NCBI GenBank assembly: GCA_003162935.1
Contig: PLUW01000070.1
Span: 18,565-52,786 of the forward strand
Source of the DNA: Acidobacteriaceae bacterium
Lineage (GTDB): Bacteria; Acidobacteriota; Terriglobia; Terriglobales; Acidobacteriaceae
Length of the DNA stretch: 34,222 nt
Reading direction: 5' to 3'
Positions 8,324-16,416 of the stretch are shown here, piece after piece; positions within the stretch are counted from its first letter, which is position 1, and the number at the start of each line of letters is the position of its first letter. The translations under genes and the position numbers were made by a program. The notes below the pieces were generated by a model. That model had not been told where the DNA came from. It saw only the letters and a list, made by a program, of their open reading frames with translations, and ran no database searches.

Positions 8324-9412
8324 ATGACGACGCTTTCGGTAAATGCGCTGGCGCAATCGCTCGGCGAGCTTCCCCCCGACCAAATCATCTTCGGCAACTC
8401 CGACATCATGCAAGCGGTGCGTTCGCGGTTGGGCAAAGTGGCCGCCGCCAATGTTCCCGTCCTGATCACCGGCGAGAGCGGCACCGGAAAAGACATCATT
8501 GCCCGGCTCATCCATGGACTGTCTCCGTGGAAGGTGGGACCGTATGTGAAAGTGAACTGTCCGGCGATTCCTGGAACCTTGCTGGAAAGCGAACTGTTCG
8601 GCTACGAAAAGGGAGCGTTTACCGGCGCCTTTGGGTCGAAGCCGGGGCGGGTCGAACTGGCCCATCGGGGAACGCTGTTTCTCGACGAAATTTCAGAGCT
8701 CGACATGTCGCTGCAATCCAAGCTCTTGCAGTTATTGCAGGATGGCCAGTTCTGCCGGATCGGCGCCCAGGAAGACAAAAAGGTCGAGGTGCGGGTGGTG
8801 TGCGCGACCAACCGGAACCTGGAAGCGGAGATTGAAGCCGGGACGTTCCGCCAGGATCTTTACTATCGCATCAACGTCGTGAACATACGCATGCCGGCGC
8901 TGCGGGAACGACGCGGCGACATTGAAAACTTGGCCGCTTATTTTCTCGAATACTACAACCGCAAGTTCAACTGCAAGGCGCGTCCGTTGTCGAGTGAAAC
9001 GCTGGCGGTGCTGCGGAAGTATCACTGGCCGGGAAACATCCGCGAACTGGAGAATCTCATCAAGCGCTACGTGATTCTGGGCCATGAAGACGTGATCACG
9101 AGCGATCTGGTGGCGCGCGAACCGGATTATTTCAATTCCGAGATCTCGTTGGACGGCCCGATCTCACTGAAGAAGATGACCCGGCAGTGCGTGCGCGAAC
9201 TGGAGCGCAAAGTCATCCTGAAGGTGCTGCAACATCATCACTGGAACCGCAAACAAGCGGCGCGCACGCTGGGCATCAGCTATCGCGCGCTGCTGTATAA
9301 GATCCGCGATGCCGGCCTGCCCTCGAACCGCGCACTTCGGTTGCGGCAGGAGGAGAAGAACAAACTGTCGGACGACGACAAGTCCAGCAGCAGCGGGGCC
9401 GCCGCCGACTGA
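8324..9412 (+). CDS. Sigma54-interacting transcriptional activator lacking a receiver domain (AAA+-Fis HTH)
   Basis: ITGESGTGKDIIARLIH, GAFTGA, LFLDEISELD, PGNIRELENLIKR, WNRKQAARTLGISYRALLYKIRDAGL. ORF track starts at GTG 8279; ATG 8324 preferred because the candidate promoter would place transcription start near 8282. Confidence 0.93.
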   Translation: MTTLSVNALAQSLGELPPDQIIFGNSDIMQAVRSRLGKVAAANVPVLITGESGTGKDIIARLIHGLSPWKVGPYVKVNCPAIPGTLLESELFGYEKGAFTGAFGSKPGRVELAHRGTLFLDEISELDMSLQSKLLQLLQDGQFCRIGAQEDKKVEVRVVCATNRNLEAEIEAGTFRQDLYYRINVVNIRMPALRERRGDIENLAAYFLEYYNRKFNCKARPLSSETLAVLRKYHWPGNIRELENLIKRYVILGHEDVITSDLVAREPDYFNSEISLDGPISLKKMTRQCVRELERKVILKVLQHHHWNRKQAARTLGISYRALLYKIRDAGLPSNRALRLRQEEKNKLSDDDKSSSSGAAAD

Positions 9413-9542
9413 GCGAGACATCGGATCATCGGGCCATCGCTTGCCGTAAACGGACTTCTGTCCAACGACCGCCGCACCTAGTCCCACCTGCGCCGACTTC
9501 CCGTGCCGGACGCGCGCCAATTTCCTCTTGATCGGCAGTATT

Positions 9543-9556
9543 GTGTATTGCTACAC
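9543..9556. promoter_or_regulatory. Candidate HigA operator GTGTA-ttgc-TACAC
   Basis: Perfect 5-bp inverted repeat with 4-nt spacer, 8 bp upstream of the toxin ATG. Confidence 0.45.
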
Positions 9557-9563
9557 TTTACAC

Positions 9564-9842
9564 ATGCTCAAGGGCTATCGGCACAAGGGCATCAAGCAGT
9601 TTGCCGAGACCGGCTCGAAGGCTGGCATTCAACCGGAACACGCAACCCGTCTCCGAAGGCTGTTATCCGCCTTGGATGCGGCGACCTGCCCAGCCAATAT
9701 GAATGCGCCCGGGTACGTACTGCATCCGCTCAAAGGCGAACTGGCGGGGCACTGGGCGGTGCGGGTGAGCGGGAACTGGCGGCTCACGTTTGCGTTCGAG
9801 GGCGAGGACGCGATTCTCGTCGATTACAAGGATTACCACTAG
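9564..9842 (+). CDS. higB: HigB-like toxin (RelE/ParE superfamily)
   Basis: MLKGYRHKGIKQFAETGSKAGIQPEHATRLRRLLSALDAAT...LHPLKGELAGHWAVRVSGNWRLTFAFEGEDAILVDYKDYH, typical HigB pattern, immediately upstream of a HigA-like gene. Confidence 0.92.
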   Translation: MLKGYRHKGIKQFAETGSKAGIQPEHATRLRRLLSALDAATCPANMNAPGYVLHPLKGELAGHWAVRVSGNWRLTFAFEGEDAILVDYKDYH

Positions 9843-9852
9843 GAGACCGACT

Positions 9853-10152
9853 ATGCTTTTCCATCCATCCCACCCCGGCGAAGTTTTGAAGGACTATCTG
9901 GGCGACATGACGGTGAAGGAGGCGGCCAAGCGCTTGGGAGTGACGCGGCCAAATCTCTCCCGGATACTGAACGGCCGCGCCGGTATTTCAGCGGTGATGA
10001 GCGTGCGCCTGGCAAAGGCAATGCCGTACACGTCCCCTGAGTTTTGGCTAAAGATGCAGCTTAGTTACGATCTTTGGAAGGCCCAAAAGAATAGGCTGCC
10101 GAAGATCAGGCCGTTTCCGGTCCGGCTGCAAAAGAGCCTTGCCTCGGCCTGA
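9853..10152 (+). CDS. higA: HigA-like antitoxin (XRE family HTH)
   Basis: HPGEVLKDYLGDMTVKEAAKRLGVTRPNLSRILNGRAGISAVMSVRLAKAMPYTSPEFWLKMQLSYDLWKAQ; SD aggag upstream. Confidence 0.92.
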   Translation: MLFHPSHPGEVLKDYLGDMTVKEAAKRLGVTRPNLSRILNGRAGISAVMSVRLAKAMPYTSPEFWLKMQLSYDLWKAQKNRLPKIRPFPVRLQKSLASA

Positions 10153-10193
10153 TTTAGGAGCTGCGCCATCGGCGCTGTCCCTCTTACGGAACG

Positions 10194-11759
10194 TCACACC
10201 CAATACGTCCGGTCCAGCGTTCGATACTGAATCGCCTCGGCGATGTGTTTCGGCTCCAGCTGCGGTATGCCGTCCAGGTCGGCGACCGTGCGCGCTACTT
10301 TCAGGATGCGGTCGTGGGCGCGGGCGCTGAGTCCTTGTTGCGCCATGGCGCGTTCGAGCAGGCGCTCGCAATCGGCTGAGAGTTCGCAGAACTTCCGAAT
10401 CAACTGCGTGGGCATTTGGGCGTTGCAGTAAACCTTTTCGCGTCCAGCGGAAAAGCGTTTCAACTGAACGTCACGGGCGCGGACCACGCGCTCGAGGATG
10501 CTGGCTGAACTCTCTGCCTCCTTCGTACTGCGCAGTTCTTTGTAGTTCACCGCGGGAACGTCGATGTGGATGTCGATGCGGTCGAGCAGCGGGCCCGAAA
10601 TTTTCGAGATGTAGCGCTGGATCATGGGCGGCGTGCAATGGCATTCCCGTGTGCGGTCGTTGTGAAATCCGCAGGGGCAAGGATTCATGGCGGCGGCCAG
10701 CATAAAGCGCGCCGGAAAAGTCAAAGACATGGCGGCGCGGGCGATACAGACGGTGCCGTCTTCGAGGGGCTGGCGCATGACATCGAGAACGTTGCGCGGG
10801 AATTCCGGGAATTCGTCGAGAAACAGCACGCCATTGTGAGCGAGAGAAACTTCGCCGGGCCGGGGGATGGCGCCGCCCCCGATCAAGCCCGCGTCGGAGA
10901 TGGTGTGATGAGGGGCGCGAAACGGACGCAGGCCGACGAGTCCGGCGCGCGCATCGAGCACGCCCGCCACGCTGTGAATCTTGGTGGTCTCCAGCGCTTC
11001 TTCGAACGTAAACGGCGGCAGGATGGTGGGCATGCGTTTCGCCAGCATGGTTTTTCCGGACCCCGGAGGGCCGATCATCAGGATGTTGTGACCACCGGCG
11101 CAGGCGACTTCGAGCGCTCGTTTGGCGGTTTGCTGGCCGCGAACGTCTTTGAAATCGACGTGGAACTGTTGTGCCTCATTGAGCAGTTGACCGGTATCGA
11201 CCTGCAAGCGGGAGACGCCGTTGCCCGAGTTGATCAAATGAATGACTTCCAGCAGTGACTTGACGGGGTAGACTTCCACGTCGCCGACCATGGCCGCTTC
11301 GCGGGCGTTGACTTCGGGCACGACCAGGCGTTTGACCTTCGTCCGGCGCGCCTCGATCGCGATGGGCAAAGCGCCGCGCACTCCGCGCACTCGTCCGTCG
11401 AGGGAGAGCTCGCCGACAAACAGCGCATCGGGGACCTCCTTCTTATTCAGACCGCCGTAGGCGCCGAGAATGCCGAGGGCCATGGGCAGGTCGAAACCCG
11501 AACCTTCCTTGCGGATGTCGGCGGGCGCCAGATTGATGGTGATCTGGGTGGGAGGAATATCGTAGCCGCAGTTCTTCAGCGCCGAGCGCACACGGTCGCG
11601 GCTTTCGCGGACGGCGGCATCGGGCAGGCCGACGGTATGGAAGTGATCCTCCTGCATCTTCATGCCGGAGACATCCACTTCCACTTCGATAATATTGGCG
11701 TCAATGCCGTAGACGGCGGCACTCAGAGTTTTATAGAGCAAAAGGGCACCCGTAGGCAC
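10194..11759 (-). CDS. comM: YifB/ComM family Mg chelatase-like AAA ATPase
   Basis: [23 protein letters not shown]...[24 protein letters not shown]...[20 protein letters not shown]...[17 protein letters not shown]...[19 protein letters not shown]. Confidence 0.95.
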   Translation of the reverse strand: MPTGALLLYKTLSAAVYGIDANIIEVEVDVSGMKMQEDHFHTVGLPDAAVRESRDRVRSALKNCGYDIPPTQITINLAPADIRKEGSGFDLPMALGILGAYGGLNKKEVPDALFVGELSLDGRVRGVRGALPIAIEARRTKVKRLVVPEVNAREAAMVGDVEVYPVKSLLEVIHLINSGNGVSRLQVDTGQLLNEAQQFHVDFKDVRGQQTAKRALEVACAGGHNILMIGPPGSGKTMLAKRMPTILPPFTFEEALETTKIHSVAGVLDARAGLVGLRPFRAPHHTISDAGLIGGGAIPRPGEVSLAHNGVLFLDEFPEFPRNVLDVMRQPLEDGTVCIARAAMSLTFPARFMLAAAMNPCPCGFHNDRTRECHCTPPMIQRYISKISGPLLDRIDIHIDVPAVNYKELRSTKEAESSASILERVVRARDVQLKRFSAGREKVYCNAQMPTQLIRKFCELSADCERLLERAMAQQGLSARAHDRILKVARTVADLDGIPQLEPKHIAEAIQYRTLDRTYWV

Positions 11760-11970
11760 ACGAAGGGGCGAGCGCAGGATGGGAGATCCTAGCCGACATA
11801 CTAGACCAGGCCGAACTGGACGGATGTGATGGTCATCACCCGGTTACCGTGATGGAACATGACGGAAGCTTCTGGCGGAGCGGGGCGCTTTCGGTGCTAC
11901 GCTAAGGGTAATCTGACGAAAACGGTCGGTGGTTCTTGAGAATCGTTTTGTTGCGTCAGAGGGTTCCCCC

Positions 11971-14106
11971 ATGGTCGACAACGATCCCACCTCGAACCGC
12001 TCCGAGCGGGCCTCCAACCGGCTGAACCGCGAAGAAAGCCAGTTGTGGCGATGGGCGCTCGGCCTGCTGGTTTTGTTTGCGGCGGCGTTGGCCGCGTTGT
12101 CGTGGCAAGAACTGAAAGACCTGCCCTACCGGCTGTGGGCCATTCCCGCAGGACTTTTCGCGCTCGCCATCTTGTTTGCTGCGTACGCTTTCGGACGCAA
12201 ACGCGAGGTAGCGGAGTTAAGGCAGATTTTGCAGGGCTTCCAGGCCCAGGCGGGAATCACACCCTCCGACGAGCAACTGGATCAGCTAGGCCAACTGATC
12301 ATGCGCTCGCAGCGCAACTTCAAGGAACTGATCGATTCGCTGGACGACGTGGCGCTCGCGATCTCGCTCGATGGGACGCTGAAAACCGTAAACCGGCGGA
12401 CCACGGAAACTCTCGGCGTTCCGTATACGCAAGTGGTGGGTCACAGACTCGAAGAGTTCCTGGGCGCGCCGCTGCGTACGGAAGAATCTGCGAGCCTGGC
12501 GCGATTTATCGAGAAACGAACCTGGTCGGGAGTGGTCGAAGTCCGCCTTAAAGACGGCTCCCGCCGGCTTTTCTACGATTGCGTGGTCAACGCCCTGGTG
12601 AAGGGCGACGAGGTTACGGGGGCGAGCGTGCTGGCGCGCGACATCACCGGGCAGCGCGAGAAGGAACAACGCTTCACGCAGTTATTCGAATCTTTGCAGG
12701 AAGGCGTGTACATCAGCAACCCCGAAGGCAAGCTGGTCGAGGTGAATCCGGCGCTGGTCTCGATTTTGGGATACGCCAGCAAAGAAGAGCTGCTCAACCT
12801 GCCGCCCGAGCGACTGAATGTGGACACCGGCGGCGATCCGGTGCTGGGACGCGAAGCCAGCCAGAGCGGAAGCACGCGTACGCGCGAGGTTCGCCTGCGG
12901 CGAAAAGATGGCGGCGTCGCCGTCTGCGTCGACACTTCCTCCGGCGTGATGGAAGAGGGAAGATTGGTGCGCTATCAGGGCACGCTGGTCGACGTCACCG
13001 AGAAGCGCGCGCTCGAAAAGCAGTTGCGCCGGCAGGAAGAGTTCCAGCGGCATTTGCTCGAAAGTTTTCCGGATCTGATTCTGGTGCTCGATCTGAAGGG
13101 GCAATACACGTTTGTAAGCCCGCGCATTGCCGAACTGCTCGGCTACGGGCCCGAGCATCTCATGGGCAAGAACGTGGAAAGCGAGGAGCACACTTCTCCC
13201 GAGCTCGCCGCGCTCTACCGAAAGGTCGCCACTGGCGAGAGTGCGCTGGCCTCGTGCGAATACGGCTCGGCGCACCGCGATGGCAGCTGGCGCACGATGT
13301 TGGGAGTGGCCAGTCCGCTGTTGGATGCCGAAGGCAAACCTGCGGGCGTTATTGTCTCCGTCCGCGATGTGACGAAAGAGAAAAAGCTGGAGCAGCAGAT
13401 TATTCAGAGCGAACGCCTGGCGGCCATGGGGCAGATGATCGGCGGCTTCGCCCACGAGCTCAATAATCCGCTGACCGTCATTTTGGGCAATTCCGAACTG
13501 CTGCAAGAATTGGAGACCAGCGAAGCCGCGCGCAAGCCGATTGCAGCTCTGCGTCAGGAGGCGCGCCGCGCAGCCGACATTGTGCAGAACCTGCAATACT
13601 TCGCCCGGCCTCCGGCTCCGGGGCGCAGCCCGGTCGATCTGAACGAGTTGGTGCAACGCACGGTACAGATGCAGGCCTATCCGCTACGCAAGAGCAACAT
13701 CGCCGTGGATTTTCTGCCCGATCCGGCGATCCCGGCGGTTGTGGCCGACCCGAATCAACTGATGCAGGTGTTCTTGAATTTACTGCTGAATGCGGAGCAG
13801 GCGATCCGCGAAGGGCGCGAGAAAGGCACGATTCGTATTCGTATCGGACGCAAACCCGACTCGGTATGGATTGTGTTTCAGGACGATGGTCCGGGAATCG
13901 CGCCCGAGAATCTCGAACATATTTTCGATCCCTTTTTCACCACCAAGCGTCCGGGGCGCGGGACTGGGTTGGGGCTCAGTATCTGCAAGACCGTGCTGCG
14001 CGAGCATGGCGGGAATATCGAAGCGGCGACGGCTCCGGATGGAGGGGCGGTGTTCACGATTACGCTGCCGGTCGCGGCGGCGGGGGCGGGCGCGGCGGCG
14101 AAGTAG
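11971..14106 (+). CDS. Membrane-anchored multi-PAS sensor histidine kinase
   Basis: Two N-terminal hydrophobic segments (ALGLLVLFAAALAALSW; LWAIPAGLFALAILFAAYAF), PAS repeats, GGFAHELNNPLTVILGNSELL H-box, DDGPGIAPENLEHIFDPFFTTK, GTGLGLSICKTVLREHGG. GTG start at 11929 is an alternative. Confidence 0.93.
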   Translation: MVDNDPTSNRSERASNRLNREESQLWRWALGLLVLFAAALAALSWQELKDLPYRLWAIPAGLFALAILFAAYAFGRKREVAELRQILQGFQAQAGITPSDEQLDQLGQLIMRSQRNFKELIDSLDDVALAISLDGTLKTVNRRTTETLGVPYTQVVGHRLEEFLGAPLRTEESASLARFIEKRTWSGVVEVRLKDGSRRLFYDCVVNALVKGDEVTGASVLARDITGQREKEQRFTQLFESLQEGVYISNPEGKLVEVNPALVSILGYASKEELLNLPPERLNVDTGGDPVLGREASQSGSTRTREVRLRRKDGGVAVCVDTSSGVMEEGRLVRYQGTLVDVTEKRALEKQLRRQEEFQRHLLESFPDLILVLDLKGQYTFVSPRIAELLGYGPEHLMGKNVESEEHTSPELAALYRKVATGESALASCEYGSAHRDGSWRTMLGVASPLLDAEGKPAGVIVSVRDVTKEKKLEQQIIQSERLAAMGQMIGGFAHELNNPLTVILGNSELLQELETSEAARKPIAALRQEARRAADIVQNLQYFARPPAPGRSPVDLNELVQRTVQMQAYPLRKSNIAVDFLPDPAIPAVVADPNQLMQVFLNLLLNAEQAIREGREKGTIRIRIGRKPDSVWIVFQDDGPGIAPENLEHIFDPFFTTKRPGRGTGLGLSICKTVLREHGGNIEAATAPDGGAVFTITLPVAAAGAGAAAK

Positions 14107-14122
14107 GCGGTTCGCTCATGTG

Positions 14123-14163
14123 GGACGGGCGCCCTCGCCCGTCCAAGCGGGGCGCAGCCCCGC
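14123..14163. repeat. REP-like double hairpin GGACGGGCG-ccct-CGCCCGTCC / GCGGGGC-gca-GCCCCGC
   Basis: Two adjacent perfect inverted repeats (9-bp and 7-bp stems) in the short gap after the kinase; core shared with the coding palindrome at 32213-32231. Confidence 0.8.
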
Positions 14164-14192
14164 CACAATCCTCGAAGGGCTACAATCCTGTT

Positions 14193-14729
14193 GTGCTTAG
14201 TCCCAAAGAGCGTCGTGCATCACGAGCCATCGAAGATGCGATGGCGAGAGAGAAGTGGCCGCTAGCTCGCCGCTTGATTCGTGGACGTTTGAAACAAGAG
14301 CCTACCAACCATTGGCTTCTCTCCCGCTTGGCACTGACATATTACGAGCAACGACAATATCGCAAAGCTCTGCAATACGATCTGAAGGCACTACAACATG
14401 GGCCGTATTGCCCGCTTGCGATTTGGGGCTATGCGGGCACCCTGGACATGTTGGAGCAGCCAACGAAAGCCCTCAAGCTCTATCGCTGGCTCATAAGTTG
14501 GGGTGAGGATGAACTGGCTTACGGGCCCTGTGGCGAAGGTATTCGAAGCGCGCGCTCCCTGATTGCCGATTGTTATTGCCGCATCGCTTCGATACAGGAC
14601 AAGATTGGCCAGCGAAAGAGGGCTATCGCGTCCTACCAAGAACATCTCAGCAGACGAAAAAATGGAACGGCCAGCATTTACGCTCTAAAGGATGTGCGAC
14701 GTAAGCTCAGTGCGCTCACAGTCGGCTAA
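14193..14729 (+). CDS. TPR-like repeat protein
   Basis: Helical repeat pattern NHWLLSRLALTYYEQRQYRKALQYDLKAL ... RSLIADCYCRIASIQDKIGQRKRAIASYQEHLSRR; start GTG 14193 or ATG 14241; track extension upstream runs through the REP-like repeat. Confidence 0.6.
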   Translation: MLSPKERRASRAIEDAMAREKWPLARRLIRGRLKQEPTNHWLLSRLALTYYEQRQYRKALQYDLKALQHGPYCPLAIWGYAGTLDMLEQPTKALKLYRWLISWGEDELAYGPCGEGIRSARSLIADCYCRIASIQDKIGQRKRAIASYQEHLSRRKNGTASIYALKDVRRKLSALTVG

Positions 14730-14731
14730 AA

Positions 14732-15925
14732 TCACCGTTCCACCGCCATCGCCACCGCGTTCCCGCCGCCCAGGCATAGCGCTGCAATCCCGCGATGCAC
14801 GTCGCGGCGAATCATTTCGTAGATCAAAGTGACGAGCACGCGGGCTCCGCTGGCCCCGATGGGATGGCCGAGGGCAACTGCGCCTCCATTGACGTTTACG
14901 CGATTCATATCGAGCCCCAGTTCGCTGCAGACTCCGAGCGCTTGCACCGAGAAGGCCTCGTTCAGTTCGTAGAGATCGACATCGTCTTTCTTCCAGCCCG
15001 TCTTCTCCCAGATTTTGTGGACGGCGCCCACGGGAGCCATCATCACCCACTTCGGCTCGACTCCGCTGGTCGCCTGCGCCACGATGCGGACCATCGCCGC
15101 TGCCCCCAACTCTTTCGCGCGTGCAGCGCTGGTGACGACCAGAGCGGCCGCTCCGTCGTTGACTCCGGGAGCGTTGCCGGCGGTGACGGTGCCATCCTTC
15201 TTGAAGGCCGGTTTGAGCGCACGTAAAACTTCTATGGTCGTGTCCTCGCGCGGGCCTTCGTCTATGTCAAAGATTACAGGCGGCTGGCCTTTCTTCTTCG
15301 CCGGGAGTTCCACGGGAACGATCTGCGATTTGAAACGGCCTTCCTTCTGCGCGGCGATGGCTTTGCGATGCGAGTTGACGGCGAACTCATCCTGCTCTTC
15401 GCGCGTGATGCCGTACTTTTCGGCGACGTTCTCGCCCGTCACTCCCATGTGATAGTCGTTGTAAATTTCCCAGAGCCCGTCGTGCACCATGGAGTCGACC
15501 AGTAGTCCGTTGCCGAGGCGATAGCCCTTGCGGGCGTTGGGCAGCAGATAGGGCGCGTTGGTCATCGACTCCATGCCACCGGCGACGACGATGGAACTGT
15601 TGCCGGTTTGAATTGCCTGCGCGGCGAGTGCGACCGACTTCAGTCCCGAGCCGCACACCTTGTTAATTGTCATGGCACCTACTTCGGGAGCGAGTCCGCC
15701 GAACAGTGCCGCCTGCCGCGCCGGATTTTGACCGAGTCCGGCAGAGACGACGTTGCCCATGATGCACTCGTCGACTTGCTGCGGTTGCAGGTTCGCGCGC
15801 TTGACGGCTTCGCGGACTGCGACCGCACCGATCTGCGTCGCGGTCATGTCGCTCAGACTTCCCTGAAATTTTCCGATCGGCGTGCGGCATCCCGCGATGA
15901 TCACAACCTCGCTCAAACCAGCCAT
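14732..15925 (-). CDS. Thiolase / acetyl-CoA C-acetyltransferase
   Basis: Thiolase signatures [51 protein letters not shown]. Confidence 0.95.
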   Translation of the reverse strand: MAGLSEVVIIAGCRTPIGKFQGSLSDMTATQIGAVAVREAVKRANLQPQQVDECIMGNVVSAGLGQNPARQAALFGGLAPEVGAMTINKVCGSGLKSVALAAQAIQTGNSSIVVAGGMESMTNAPYLLPNARKGYRLGNGLLVDSMVHDGLWEIYNDYHMGVTGENVAEKYGITREEQDEFAVNSHRKAIAAQKEGRFKSQIVPVELPAKKKGQPPVIFDIDEGPREDTTIEVLRALKPAFKKDGTVTAGNAPGVNDGAAALVVTSAARAKELGAAAMVRIVAQATSGVEPKWVMMAPVGAVHKIWEKTGWKKDDVDLYELNEAFSVQALGVCSELGLDMNRVNVNGGAVALGHPIGASGARVLVTLIYEMIRRDVHRGIAALCLGGGNAVAMAVER

Positions 15926-15993
15926 AAATGCGCTCCTTCGCTGCGTTACGTTTTCTAGGACGCTCTCCCAAGCGATGCGCCGCTCAGGAATCG

Positions 15994-16098
15994 TCTCTCA
16001 TTATAGATCGTGGAAAAGCTTCGCGAAGCTCGCTGCGCGCAATCGCGAAGGCGAGCATCTGCTCGCAGCGCCTGCGATTGCACAACGGTGATGAGAGA
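15994..16098. other. Nested inverted-repeat cluster (candidate structured RNA / 5' leader)
   Basis: TCTCTCAT(15994-16001)/ATGAGAGA(16091-16098) encloses AGCTTCGCGAAGCT (16017-16030) and GCAATCGC(16039-46)/GCGATTGC(16074-81), the latter enclosing GCGAGCA/TGCTCGC (16051-16066). Confidence 0.45.
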
Positions 16099-16205
16099 GG
16101 AACCAGCGAATGCTTTTTGAGGTCGCGCGAACTTTTTCTTGCGCGCGCGAGTCGCGCAGGTGACTTTGGTCTGTGTCGCATGCGACGGTTTCGATCATTT
16201 TTCTC

Positions 16206-16235
16206 TTGACTTCGTTCTGCGTTGGCTCATACATT
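16206..16235 (+). promoter_or_regulatory. Candidate sigma70-type promoter TTGACT-N18-TACATT
   Basis: -35 matches 5/6 and -10 matches 4/6 of consensus, ahead of the mini-ORF at 16300. Confidence 0.4.
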
Positions 16236-16299
16236 CAACTAGTTGCAACAATTGATCGTTGCAAAAATTCCATGAAGAATGGAAAGGGAGAATAGATCC

Positions 16300-16347
16300 A
16301 TGGCAACCAAAAAGAAAGCAAAGAAGAAAAGCAGCAAAAAGCACTAA
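16300..16347 (+). CDS. 15-aa lysine-rich micro-ORF MATKKKAKKKSSKKH
   Basis: ATG at 16300 with purine-rich SD ggaaagggag (16281-16290), TAA at 16345-16347, followed 24 bp later by a perfect terminator; too short for the ORF track. Confidence 0.55.
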   Translation: MATKKKAKKKSSKKH

Positions 16348-16371
16348 GCAACTGCAACAGGCAACGACAAA

Positions 16372-16402
16372 GGGGACGCGATGAGCGTCCCCAAAGTTTT
16401 TT
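16372..16402 (+). terminator. Rho-independent terminator GGGGACGC-gatga-GCGTCCCC + T6
   Basis: Perfect 8-bp stem, 5-nt loop, followed by aaagtttttt. Confidence 0.85.
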
Positions 16403-16416
16403 GCGGCATTGTGCGG

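Noticed and set aside
13866-14192. Upstream part of ORF 13866..14729
   Set aside because: Runs in a wrong frame through the kinase catalytic domain and through the REP-like hairpins; the TPR-like protein begins at 14193 or 14241.
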